A stretch of 64,000 nt of DNA from Desmodus rotundus (taxonomy: Eukaryota > Chordata > Mammalia > Chiroptera > Phyllostomidae), in the NCBI RefSeq assembly GCF_022682495.2, contig NC_071389.1:9725199-9789198 (forward strand). Direction: 5' to 3'. Both the position numbers and the translations under genes were made by a program. A model generated the notes under the pieces. That model did not search any database, had not been told where the DNA came from, and saw only the letters and a list, made by a program, of their open reading frames with translations. Numbering within the stretch: the stretch's first letter is position 1; each line of letters opens with the position of its first letter. Shown piece by piece: positions 22,306-35,100 of this stretch.

Positions 22306-22520
22306 ATCCAGGCCTAGCACAAGTGGCTGTCACTGTCACCATGCCCTTGCCCTGCTTGGGGGAGGGGGGGCTGGAGAGTTGAGACACTATACCCCTTCCT
22401 TATCCTGTTCCCGTCCCTCAGAATCCAGTGGGGTGGCAAAGGCTGCCAGACTGAACCCCTTGGAGAGATGGAAACTGCCTTCGGCTGAGAAGTGGTCATT
22501 AAAGCTTTAGCTGTTCTGAA
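22306..22520 (+). other. PADI6: PADI6 3' UTR
   Basis: Short untranslated tail between the stop codon and the poly(A) signal. The exact cleavage site is inferred. Confidence 0.75.
22498..22503 (+). terminator. PADI6: PADI6 polyadenylation signal ATTAAA
   Basis: ATTAAA lies 193 bp after the stop codon and is followed by a T/G-rich stretch ('tgttctgaatgcatttcgg'). It is the only strong signal before the RCC2 3' end. Confidence 0.8.
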
Positions 22521-22524
22521 TGCA

Positions 22525-23770
22525 TTTCGGCAGTGGCCGCCTTGTTTGGGGGAGGATGGAAAGCTGAGCAGGTGGGAGACCAGTGGTCAAGCTGTCCCAC
22601 TTTGAGGGGGCAGGGGACTGCGCTTACAGTAAGTTGCTGTCTACCTCGTCCTTCGTGGCTGTCTGGAGTGAGAAGCGGGAGGAACCAGACTGCTTGAATT
22701 TCTCTAGGAAAAACCTCCGAGACAGGCCAGGTCCAGCAGCTTGAGCAGAGTGGGACAGATCAGGCTGGGGAAAGGGAGAAGGCTGCTGTGTGGGCCTGCT
22801 GCAGCCGTGGGAGGCCTGGCCAAGAAAGGTGGTACCCTTCAGGCCTCATGAGCAGCTGGCTTTGTCAGAGGCTGTGATCTCCTTGAGGTCTGCAGGTGCA
22901 GCCTCTGGGAGACAGGGGACATCAGGGGTGAGCCTGGGTCGACTCCCATTACACCTAAGTGTCCAGGAAATGCTCACTCTAGGGCCTGAAGCCATCTATT
23001 CCCACCTGCCCACCCACCCACCTGCCCACATGTTTAATGGCACAAAAACGCCACTACAGCAAGTGAGTGATTCTGGCTGTCCTCACCCTGCCTCTCCTCC
23101 CACGATGTGGTGCTCCAAGCAGCCCAGGTGCTTGGCGTGGGGGCAATGCCGGCTGGGAGGGCGGGCCTGCTGGCGTAAGCAGCCGGGTCCCAGGCCCCAC
23201 TGAAGAGTGAGCAGAGTTGAAACGGTGGCGGCTGCAGGGGCCTGGTGGCTGGTGCTGTGTAGCTCAGCCAAGTAGGCCTGGAGGAGCAGCTGGGGCAGCA
23301 GAGAAAGGCTGGGGCCTCTGAACACACAGCTTGCCTCCTGGTACTCCCGGGGGGCAGCTCACCATGCTGCAGGTAGGGGGCCAGTGTGGGTGGAAAAGGC
23401 ACATTTGTGACCGTGCTTCACTGACAATAAGGCTCCCTTTTAGTAGCAACCGACACTGGATGTTTCTGGACAGAAAACATACCCCCCGTTCTGGTGCTTT
23501 CCATGCCCTGTCTCATCCTCCCCCAGTGTGGTGTATATAAAAGTCCACTTGGGCAAGAGAGGTGCTGACCCTCCCCAAGTGACCTCCCAACTCCAGGATG
23601 GTTTAAGCCAAGACGCTTAAAAGCACCCGTCACCCTGGGCGGCTCTTGTGGCAGCCCCTTGGCGGGAGCTCCAGCCTGGGCAGCAGGACGGGGGTGCGTG
23701 TGCAGGGAGGGAGCCGAGGAAAGAGAGTCGGTAGCGTCCTTACCTCCATGCCACTGAAAAAGAAGCACAA
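22525..23770. other. Gap between convergent PADI6 and RCC2
   Basis: About 1.2 kb of GC-rich unique sequence with no supported exon or repeat. It contains one consensus TATA-like element on the + strand (TATATAAAAG, 23534-23543). Confidence 0.6.
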
Positions 23771-23800
23771 AAGCCAAAACAGAGTAAACAATGACGCTGT

Positions 23801-23806
23801 TTATTT
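23801..23806 (-). terminator. RCC2: RCC2 polyadenylation signal AATAAA
   Basis: TTTATT on the + strand is AATAAA on the minus strand. It gives a 3' UTR of about 2.3 kb, similar to the human transcript as I remember it. Cleavage would fall near 23,775-23,790. Confidence 0.75.
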
Positions 23807-24775
23807 AAAATGTTTACTCCAAGAAATATATATAAAAAAAATAAGACAATTACAGCACTAAACCAGGCACCTTCGACCAAATCACAACCTCCTCTTAGAT
23901 TCCCCTTCACCCTAAGCCGCCTCTCCCAAATTCCTCCTGAGCTGGAAGACACGGCCAATGCCACTCTCAGCTCTGGTCACTCTGTCCCTTTCTCTTGGAG
24001 TGCAGGACCCACCCACCCCACCTCCTTGTTCTACAGGAGTTCCCCCAGTAGGAAGTTCATTTTAAAACTCTAAGCCAAAAGGGAGTGATTGTGGGAGAGA
24101 GAAAGGGCAACTTCACTTGGAAGGTGCATCCCTTTCCTGCTCCAGTCCCTGGCGAGGGGTTCCAGCATCGGCTGGCGGTGGGCTGCAGACTGTCAGTCCG
24201 CTGGGAGACCAAAGCCCTGCTTAGCCAAGGGCGGATCCTGCAGCAGCAGGGCCCAGGCTGCTGCTCCCAGCACTTGCTTGGAGACCGCATGGCCCAGGAG
24301 GCTGTGCGGGGACAGGGAGCACAGGCACCTAACCCCATTCCAGGAAAGAGACTTGTCGGGGGAAACGGGTTCCACGTGCGGAAGCTTGAGTTAGAGACGG
24401 TGGCTTAGGGGTGATTTGGACAAACCAGGTTAGTTTAGCAGAAGCTTCTCCCCTGGACTATTGACTGAATGCAGGACAGCGGAGATGAGCATGAAGTCAG
24501 ACTGTCTGAGATACAGGCCAGTCCCCTCACACGAGGCCTCACGACCGGCCAGAACAGAGACCATTACTACAAGCCCTGCCCAGGCAGAAGCCACTGTGAG
24601 GAAGAACGGGGACGAGTAGGAAAAAAAGCAACAACTAGATCATTTTTGGCATTTTAACATCAAGACAATGACAAGTGGTAACAATAGCAAAGCAAAAAAG
24701 TAATAAAAAAGACCAATATTTAACTTTCCCATCCACCCAAGTCTCACACTGAAGTTCTACCCCCGTCTCCCCAGA

Positions 24776-24782
24776 AGCACCA
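24776..24782 (-). promoter_or_regulatory. RCC2: miR-29 seed match in RCC2 3' UTR
   Basis: Read on the mRNA strand the site is UGGUGCU, a 7mer-m8 match to the miR-29 family. RCC2 has been reported as a miR-29c target. Function at this particular site is inference. Confidence 0.4.
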
Positions 24783-26065
24783 CTGACTAAAACACCTATT
24801 TAAAGCACCCAAACCGGTCCAGACCATCTCGGAACCAAGAGCCCCGGCCAGAGCTGTCGCTTCTCTCGGGTCCAAGTGTGAGGAGCGTTCCGGGAAAGGC
24901 ACCTCGTAACTCACGCAGAGCAGCGGGACGCTGGGGACCAGCTCGGGCAGAGGGCACTCGGCGGGGAGCCGGGTGGCAGTCACAGCATCTGTGCTGACAC
25001 GCGGGGAAGGGGGACTTCCTCATCCCAACTGTTTGGTACCACAGCCAAGCAAATGTGACTACAGAGCTGGGAGAGCAGGCCTGGACCCGAGTCTCAGCAA
25101 CAGACCGGGCTGTTCCAAGCTGGATCCAGCGGTGGGGGTGGGGGGCAAAAACAGAAGCACAAGGCGATAAAGGCTGGTACGTAAGGGCTGGTCCTTCTTT
25201 GCAAGGACTCCAGAATGCACTTTCTACTGCTGGCTAATCAATCTCTAATGGCGAGTGCTGGCGAGGTGGCCCCGGCTCCTCAGAGGAACCTTAAAGCCGG
25301 TTCTTGAGCCAGATACAATGTCCCCCGACTGCGCCCCCCGTCCCCCACTGGTTCCATGATCACCTGATTTTCACTTGGACTTCCTTAACAGATAAGATAG
25401 ATATAAATGGCTAAACACATACCCACAGCCCCCACCAGGGGGGAAATGGTAGATTCTATTAACGGTGCAGCCACAAGGCAGTGGGCGGGGCTTACAAGCA
25501 GCCACGGGGAGAAGAGAACCAAGGCTGGCCTCAGCTGGTCTACAGGAAAAGGCGGCGAGGAAGTGACCCAGATGCTTCCGAAGCACGTGGGCATGATTTT
25601 GGATAGAGTTGGACCACCAGGGACCCTCTTTGCCAGTAATGCTGCCAGTTCCCAAAAGGGACGTTTTTTTCTGAGTAAATGGTGACTCCTGTCCCAGGTC
25701 ACACCCACTCGGACCACAATGCTGATTACAATCGGAAAGGGGAGTTTTGAGAAGTCTATTTGGGAAGCAGGGGGAAAGAAACTTAAAAAAAAACCCTAGA
25801 TTGCTCAAAGTTTTTGCCTCTTGTAGGAATGGTAAGTCACCTATGAGCAAATATTTTAATTAAACATGAAGAGGGGAAAAACTTTGGAAAGTGTACAGAA
25901 AAGGTAGTTGACGTTGGATCACTTATAAAACGGAACCTCAGGGGGTCTAACAGAAATGCACCTTCAGTCAACTTCTGCTTGTTTCAATCCCTTGTCTGAC
26001 TTCTCGCCCCAGTGCACGTGGAAATGACAGCTGCCGCGGGTGTGGAGTGGGAGACTCCGGGGCAA

Positions 26066-26170
26066 TCAGAGGGTGCGGGGGTTATACTCTGGCAGTTTCT
26101 TGATCTTCTCCTTCTCGGTCTCACTTTCATCTCTCGCTATCACCAAGGAGTGTGAGTAGCCCATGGCAAC
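26066..26170 (-). CDS. RCC2: RCC2 terminal coding exon 12
   Basis: Residues 487-520 plus stop (VAMGYSHSLVIARDESETEK ... PEYNPRTL). Acceptor CTCCAG|G on the minus strand. Confidence 0.95.
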   Translation of the reverse strand, partial: VAMGYSHSLVIARDESETEKEKIKKLPEYNPRTL

Positions 26171-29100
26171 CTGGAGGGACAAATCAGGGTTGGGCGTGAC
26201 ACTGTGGCACTCAGGTGTGTCACACTGAGTTGGGAGCAGACAGGACACTAGCCAGCTGGGCGGGCAAACTGGGTCAGCATGGGGAAAAATGGAGGACGCC
26301 TGAAATGCATAAAAACCCTTTACTAAAGGCGACTAGTCTCATGCCTGTCACCAACCCCCTGCCACCAGGGCTTCCACACCAACTGTCAATGGGACACATG
26401 GGTCCCACTCTGTTCCCTCAGCCTCTCTGGACCACAACCCTGCCTCGTGAGAGGACACACACCGCCTGCATCTCGGCAGACAGAGCTGGTGGCCTGGCAG
26501 ACCTAGCGGCTGAGAAGGGGACTCACCCTGCCACCTGCCCCCGGCCTAAGGGTGTGTAGTCTCAGGGGCAGCTACCAGGCAGCCGTGAGAGAGGGAGTCA
26601 CCCTGGAGCAAATCCACCTGGGGGCTGAGCGGGGGCCAGCGTCGTCCAGGGTGAGGAGGGCGATGACGTCTGGCCAGCGTGCCTCTGTGCGTCCCTCGGA
26701 CGGCTGCTACGCATCGGGAAACTAACACAGGTGCCCGCAGAGACCAGAAACAAGGACGGTGAGGTGTGAACGGGCACATGCTCTCCCTGGCAGCAGAGGT
26801 CCCGGCTCACCTGCTCTGTGAAGATGCCGTCCAGAGTCTTCACCTCTTGAGCTGCAGTGGAAGACTTGGGCTTGTGGTCCCCGTAGCCCTGGCGAAGTAA
26901 GCGGAGAAGGCGCTCACAGATCTGGGGTCACTGTGGCACGGGCCGGAAGGGGAACAAAGGCCACCTGCTAACTGGAGCCAGAGTCTGGCGCTTCTCTGTG
27001 ACCGAGCCCTGCTGCACCCAGACACGAGGGGCCAGGCTGAGTGAGCAATATTGCCCCCAAAATGTGTTGCCAACACGTAACTATTTCTTAACTTGAGGAG
27101 GATAGAGGCCCACCTGTAACCCCTGGGGATTTCTGTGTTAACAGGTACCTCTGGGGACATCTCACTGATGAGAAAACACCATCGTGAGCCCAAGAAGAAA
27201 TGGCCACTACTGCACTTCAGGGCTACAAGGTCACACGGAACACTGGCCGTCTACCCGCCCACCATCCATTATCAGTGATGACGCCACCATCGCCCTACCA
27301 GGGACAAAAGGTACCGGTCAAGGACTGCTGGGGGGAGGGGCCGGGGCAGGTCACAGGTGAGGAGGTGGGTGATTTCAATGCCAGCAGACCCCTCAGCTCG
27401 GCTCTAACAGAGGGACTACACACTGGGGACCTCCCGCCCCACTTCCATGTGCCACCAGGCCCCACCCCCTGCCTCCCCTACAGTGAGTGGCTCCTCAAAG
27501 TGCTGTGCCTGAGAGGCTGCCCTGAAAGTCCCTGTCATTCCTCTCCAGTTCTAAAATTGATCCTCGGCCTGTATTTCTGAGAGGCCCCTTCCTGAAACAA
27601 TCCATCAAAACTGGGCTGGTTCTCAGGCCCAATGGGACCCCTCCAGAGCCGCCGGGCTGAAAGTGGGTGCACAGCGCCCAGGAAAAGGCACGTTTTCCTG
27701 GAGACGGCTCAAGGGATCAAGCCCGTCTTCCCTCATCTCCACGGTGCCACCAGCCCCGTCCGCAACAGGCGGAGACAGGAGGGAAGACAGACGGACTACG
27801 TTCCCAGCAGGAAACACAAGAGCCGAGCCGAGGGCCAAAGCACAGGGGGCGGACGGTCAGGGCGAGCCCCAGCCCCGCTGTCCTTCTGGAGGAGGACCAG
27901 TTAAGGGCTGCCCCGAGAAGCAGAGGCGTGTGGTCGGGGAAGGCCAAGTACGTGTGAGAAATCGAGAGCACCACTTCTAACCGCTCAAGTAACTGAGAAA
28001 AAGCAGGGAACACACTTAAAACTTACTCAGGAGAAAAGAGGGAAGATGTCCCCAGAGACCTAAGAGGCTGGCTGGATGGCACACAGCTCCATGAACGGCG
28101 AGGGCCGCTTATGGAGCTCCAACGGCCCAGAAGACCCAGGCGGAGGTAGCAGACTCCATGCACGCCCACCTCGTGGTTTAAAAGGTCCTGCTGCTCCTCT
28201 CACTCAGCCCCTCCCGGAGAGGGGAGAGGCGGCCCTGGCCCTTCCTATCACCCTCGCGCCACACCTACGGTTTACAAAACGCAGGGTGAAGGGGACCCAA
28301 TCCCTCCCGATTCCCGTGTCACAACGTGGACAGAAAGGAGTTTCGCAGTTACAGCTGGCCCTTGAACAGTGTGGGGGCTGGTTAGGGACCAGCCTACGCC
28401 AAAGTCGACAATCTACGGGTCACTACGGTCAGCCCTCCACACGTGCACATAACACTACGTGCCTATGGTAACGCCCCTGAATGCAGGTCTGAGCGGTGAG
28501 GCTCAGCTGACCCGCAGCCGACTGGAAAAACTCCGCGTGCAAGTGGACCTGTGCCGTCCAAGGGTCAACTGTGTTTGACGGGCACAATGCTGAAGTGCTC
28601 AAAGATTAGGGAATAATAGTGCAGGCCTTCACCCAACAAGGAAAAGGGACATTTTCTCCAGTCTACATATTTTTAGGACTCGGTCTCTGCGAGCCCACAC
28701 TGGGCTCTGCCTCCCGCGGCGCAGGGCCAGCTTACCAGCTCCCCGAAGGTCGGTGATGGGCCCCAGCTGATCGTGCTTTCGTCCGCAGCCACGATGATGC
28801 TGCTCTTCCTGCAAGTAGGCAGAGGCAGTCACCAGACAGCCAGCAGCCCAGGCCCCGTACCTGACCCAGCCACCACGGTGCATCTGGTGGGCCATCGGCT
28901 CAAGAATATGGTGTGACATACTAGCTTTAAAATCAAGTGCGTCTGTTAAAACTCCACAGTGCTCTCACTTCCTGGTAATGCACAGTAGGAAGGCTAACAG
29001 GGTTCTCTGGAACCCTTGTGGGCCCAAACTGCAGAGCCTCACACTGGACCCCAACCCGCCTGCCTTACCTCTGCCTCACTTCTACACAGGGTTCTAGGGC

Positions 29101-32100
29101 TCTTGGGAGGTGGGGGTGGGGTAGTCACCTTTGAGTGAACACACTGGCAAAAGGAGACCAAATCGGGATGACATGGAGCTCCTTCCAAAGGGGGTGGAAC
29201 CTCACAAGTAATTTGGGCAGGATTAGAGGTTCCGACAGATTAAAGTCACCCCCCACCGGTGTCCCTTCTACAGTCTGGCCGGGGGCTCGGCAGCAAGAAC
29301 TTCGGGGCAGCTCGACAGGGGTCTCAAACTGACGTGACCATCACTGACTCGGATTTCTTCTCACCAGTGTGTCAGAGCTGCTAAAACCCCACCGTGTTTC
29401 CCTAAATGTGACCTTGAACTGTAGTATAGGCAGATCACACCAAACGTCCGAAGAAGAAACACCTTCAAAGCGACTTTCCATGGAGGCAGTGAAACAAGTC
29501 ATCTGCTTCAGGACCTGCCGCCCCATGACAAGCACAGTCCCTCCCCTCCTGGACTTGGGGTTCAGTCCACCCGACCCCTCTCAAGGGCAGGCCTTTGTGT
29601 GCATGTCCAACACACCCAGGAGGGGACGGACATCCTGCTCCCCAGGAGCCGCTGCCACATACCCACAAGCCAGACTCCGGATTCTCCAGCCACAGAGGTC
29701 CTGCACGGCCTTCGGGTACATGGTGGACTCACGGGATGTGTTGGTGGCCCCCCAGAAAAACAGACCACCTGGGGAAAGACAATCACGGGCTCCTGTGAGC
29801 AGAAAGAGCCGAGTTCTCACCTTTGACAACACCAACGAGACAGGCTACAGGGTGGGGACCACCACTCGAGACGCCAGACACCAGTGACAAAGCAGTGTTG
29901 TGCTCGAAAGGACACTGGGAAGCAGTCAATGAAATCAAGGCCCCGGGAGCTGGACCGTGGCTGTGGTTCCCACAGGGCACCGGGGCGCACCTCTGCTGGG
30001 GAGGGAAACCACGGCATCACTCACCCACTTCGCTGACGGCGAAGGAGCAGGTGTAGCCGGCGTAGATCTGGGATGCCCCACGCCCGGGGAAGTCGAACAG
30101 CTTCACCAGGCGGGGGACCATCTCGTCCTTCTGTTCGGCATGGCCCAGCCGGCCATAGCCACCGAAGCCCCAGGAGAAGACGCGTTTCTGGGAGTCGAGG
30201 ACCAGCTGCGGGAGAGACGACACAGGGTCGGGGACAGGCCTGCCAGCAGGAGGGGTGGCAGGGGTCCTCATTTCTGTTCCAGAGAACCTGGTCCATCGGC
30301 TAAGGGCAAAGGGCCCGAAACACTGAAGAGACTCTGTCCTGCCACCTGCCTCCGCAGGTGGGGGGGAGGCAACAGGAGCGGGAGCAGCAGCAGCAACACG
30401 AGGACTGTGCCAGGGATACCGTGTTTGCTCTTATTTAAGTCCCAGGTCTTTCCGGTCCCTCACCAGAAGAGGGACACGTCCATTTCCCCACCGACTGAGC
30501 TGCAGAAAGGACCAAGCAGGCCTCCCGCCACGCTTTTCTTTAGACTCCCCCCTCCCCCACCCCGTCCCTGGTGCAACAAGCACATGGACGTTCCAACAAT
30601 TCAAAATGTTTTTGTCTTCACACTGTCTTTGGTGTTTAACGTTTGAATCACGTGAAATACAACCTATTAGGACAATCTGACGACTTCTGCTGACTAGGCT
30701 GTTTCTAGACTTTAAATGACGGAAACCTAACTCCAAGCCCCTGCGCAGCAGACTGGGAGGCAGACACCAGGGACGGAGCTGCGCCCCAGGTCACCCAGAC
30801 GGACGGCAGCCCCCAGGACACCAGCTTGGTCTCTGGACTCCCAGCCTCATGCTCTTTCAACAGAGAAAAGGGCCGTGTGCGACTCATGGACGTTCTCAGC
30901 AAAGCAGCCGCGAGGAGCTGAGGTAAAGAGAATTTGTACACAAAGTGCATTGCCATTCACCTCGAGTGACCTCAAGGAAACCACTTTGGTCGCTAAAAAA
31001 CGATCTATGAAAACTAGACAGCATCTCCCTACAGGACTCTGTCCATCCACCCAGAGGGACGCCCGTGACGTTGTGTTGGACAGAAGCAAAGCAGAGAACG
31101 GCGTGTGTGGCCCCCGCCCAAATGTCTGCGTGCTCAGCTACGTCTGCAGGAGTTGGGAAGAAAGCTGCAGAGCCAGCTGCTGGGACGCTGGAGCGTTCGC
31201 TGCCTCCCTGTGGAGGGGACTCTCGGGAAGCAGGAGGAAAACGTCAGGAACACTCAGGACTTACTGTGTGGTTAGCGCCACAGGCCACGTCTCGGACGAC
31301 CACGTTGGGGACTGGCAGAATCTGCCCATCCTTCGTCTTCTCGATGAAGATGGCCACTCGCCGGGGCACCAGCTCGCAGTCATACTCTATCCGCTGCGCC
31401 CGGGCGATGAACTTCCCGTCCGAGTTGTGTCCTGTGGTAGCCAGAGCCAGATGTCAGCAGTGGCCACAGCCCAGGGCCCCGTTTGCCACAGCGGCTGACC
31501 GAGCACCTGCCCTAAGCTGGCCGGCTGGCACCTTTGTCAACAAGGCAGCATTCTCCAATCTGAGGCACAGCCCAGTCCGTGGCTGTGACACCTGGTTTGT
31601 GGGTTGAAACTAGTTATTCAGGTATTTTAAAAAATGAACTGAAACACCAAAGGACGTGGTCTACAGTAAGGGCATCGCTTTGTTTCTACGTTCCGATCGG
31701 GCTGCAATGGTGAGTGTACTCACCGGGGGCTGTGGGCTGCAAAGCTGGAAGGTACTGGTCTGTGTCCTGCTTGGGGGCCTCAAGGAGCCCCTGAACAGGG
31801 CTGCGATGGACCAAAGAGTCCACCACGCCGCCAGACCTGTCTTTTTATGCCTTACCAGTAACCCATATGGATCGTTATGGTTGGTAAAATAGTTAACTGG
31901 CACACCCTCATCTTTGTCCTGCCTGACCTGGTAAGTGTACTGTGATGCAGGATGCGGGGAGGGGGGTGGGAGCTGGTAATACACTTCTCCAAGGTCACAT
32001 TCAGTTCCAGTTCCATAAGGGATAGCTCTGGGTTTGGACAATGAGATTGAAAACAGGTTTGCAAGCTGGCAAGTAAAGAATAATTGATCCTGTAGGTATA

Positions 32101-35100
32101 AAAGCTGATTCTATGGATATAAATAAGCCGATTTCTCAATACCTCTAAACGAGTGTCGACTAAGCAGATGAGATCTGTATAAAGTGCTTAAATGGTGACT
32201 GGTACACAGTAACTGTGTGTTAGCCATTTTCACCAACTTCGCTGGATTCTCCCTGAAGGAAAATCAACTGGCTGTGATAAGCCACATCTCTGCAGATCTG
32301 GGGCAGCCACAGGCAGCAGGGGAGCCACACTCGGTTCCGGAAGTAGACCAGAACGCCCTTCTGGTGTTTAGCTCGGGGCTGGGGACCGCATGAGGGCCTG
32401 TGGCTATGGAAACGCTTTCTCTAAGTCTCTGGCAACTCCCTGGCAACCAGCACTGAATGTACGTAAGGGGCTGTTCTTTCTTATTCATGTCTGTCTTGAG
32501 GTATATTTAGTTTCACAAAGTCACTGTTCCCTAAAGTCTAAGGCCAGAGAGACGCTCCTCCTTCTATTTATGCAGCCTTCCATCTGCCCGCTGTAATGAC
32601 GTGGAGCCCCAGCAACCCAGATCCGGGGGCGAGGACCCTGAGCGGCATGCAGCAGGGAGCCAGCAGAGGGCGCCCACGCCCCACCTCCCACGCAGAAGGG
32701 GCTGGGGGTAGGGGGGATGGGGTGGAGTGGGGAAGGCACCAGGAAGGGGAAAAACATTTCAGTGTCAGATGGGAAAAGAAAATGGAGGCCTGTGAAATCC
32801 GGATGGAGAGACGTCCTGAGAAGTGGCGAGAACTGCTTCCTGAGTTTTCTGTTTTCACTCAATGAGCTGCAAGTACGTGTTTTTACATGTGCACATGCTG
32901 CACGGCCCAAACAAGACAGTCTGTTTAGGGATGAAGACGGGAAGGGCTCCCACCCGCTCTCACACGTGGCTCCTCAGGTATGTCCCGGAAGCGATCGCCC
33001 AGGCCGGGGATTCCAGAACAGCCTTAACCTTGCGTCACTTACTCGTTTTCCATAAAGGCGCATCTTTCAATACGAAACTGAATGAAAGGGGTTTGGTCCC
33101 CTTTGAAATCCTGCATATATCAGTGAACTCCCAAATCAGAATAAAGCACCTTTTGTCAGGCCGGGGCCCTTCTTCTTTAAGGCAAGTCATTGTAACTGAC
33201 ACTCCCCAGCCTGTGAGTTAGGACGTGCTGTTCCACTAAGCGGGAGATCCACTTAAGGGACCAGGGCTATTATCTGCGATCAATTACCCACATTCCTGAC
33301 ACGTGTGCAGCCCCCCGCTGAATTCTGGTTCTAAATATACAGTTATACCACAGAGCTTTTAAAAAGTGTACTTCCATACCCAGCTGACCATATTCAGGGC
33401 ACCCAAAGGAGTAGAGGTTTCCTTTGCAATCCATTATCATACTGAACTCAGCCCCACAGGCCATTTTGGTAATTGGCTGGCCGTTGTACATTATCTGAAA
33501 AGAAAAGACAGGAGACTTTCAGACACAGTTTCTAAAGGTTGATTAAAAAGTCTCTACCTCTCTGGCTGGTGCTGAAACAATTACTGGGCTACAAAAGAAA
33601 TGTAATGGACTCAACCATTCTGAAGGCAAAAGCTTAGAATATGCGTAAAGAACACCCTGGGACCCCTACATTCCCACTAGAGTCAAGTTCAAAGGCAGGT
33701 GCCCTGGGAATGCTGAATTCTGCTGACCGGAGTGGGACTGAGCGTGGGAGACAAGGGAAGCTCACCATCACAACCCTCAAATCTCTCTAGTCACTAGCTC
33801 AGCCCCAGCGTTTCAAAAAAAAGCTTTTCTAAGTGTTACTGCCAACCAGTGAAATAATCGCCTGGACTTTCTCCTTTACCTCTGCAGAGATACTTGGCCA
33901 CCGGTCTGAACTGAAGGTGTGAACAAGACACAGACTGGTCCAAAATTAGAAGTCAGAAGCCAGCGAAGGCCCCGGGTAACTGAACGTGGGATTTGAAAAC
34001 AGATCTCAGAGAGCTCTTAGAAAACGTGCTATTCACTGCACTCTAGTCGCATCTGGGAAAGACCGTGACAAGTGGGGGGAACAAAGTAACAGCGCTGCGG
34101 GAGAGCCACAGCAGACTGGGGACGGGGTGGGGACAGATCCTCACTGGAACTGGGGACAGGGTGGGGACTCCGGGCCCCGTCCCCTGCTGCTCGCATCTCT
34201 GGAAACCCTACCCTACTGTCCTGCTGAAGAGCACGTGGCTGACACAACAGGAATGCTTCAGAAATCCTCCAAACCACAGACCGGGGTGGCCTGTGTCTCT
34301 TTTTAAGGCCCAGAAATCTGAGTCCCTCCATCATTAAACCACTTGTCAGACGCTTGTTAGCATTCTGCTGCCTTGTATAGTTCATGTTTTAGGCGTAAGT
34401 CCCACCCCTCCAACTCATTCCTATTTGCGTTCTAGGCACCTGGAAGGCAACTATTGGCAGATAAAGACGAATCACACCCATATAACATTTCCTCCTTTTT
34501 TGGGGACAGAACAGGCTTCACACAAGGCCTCTGTAACATTATTTCATTCAGAAGGAAACTCCGCTTTCTGGGTAGTTTTTCAACGGCAGACGTACATCAA
34601 ACCTGCTCTAGAGACTACGGCATGTAATTCCACTCAAAGCATGTACACTCTGAACGAGGAATCAAAGAGAAATCCCCGCTCTCATCCCAGAAAGTCAAGC
34701 ACAAAAGGCTGTCAGGGCTGAGGAGGGCGAGGTACCTGTGCGGGGCTCGGGACGGCGTCCGTCTGGTTGCCCAGGCCCAGCTGCCCCATCTTGTTCTCTC
34801 CAAATGCAAACACGGAGCCCGTTTCTGGAAGGAAAGAACGATACCACGAAAGGGAAAATAACGCTGAGGGCCCTGAACTAGATCTGGAGTCAAAGGCTCC
34901 CAAATCATAAAAACAGCTCCTTTGCCAGTGAATGCAAGTGAGACGGTGTTTATGCCAAAAGGCGGTGGGTGGAGCGGGTGCTCAAGCAAAACCTTTTCAC
35001 AGCACGCCGCTCTGGCCTCTGCCACAGGGGGCAAGGCCCTACGCCTCCCAGGAGCTCCCACCCAGGCTCTCCGGGGCATCTTTCCCATGCTGACCAAGGG

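Larger units (their letters stand above)
23780..26065 (-). other. RCC2: RCC2 3' UTR
   Basis: Long untranslated region after the stop codon at 26066-26068. On the minus strand it contains UGGUGCU (24776-24782), a seven-base match to the miR-29 seed. No transposable element is recognised in it, in keeping with conserved UTR sequence. Confidence 0.75.

Noticed and set aside
29957..30646. 229-codon plus-strand open frame
   Set aside because: It lies antisense to RCC2 exon 8 and crosses its splice sites; no family resemblance and no promoter.
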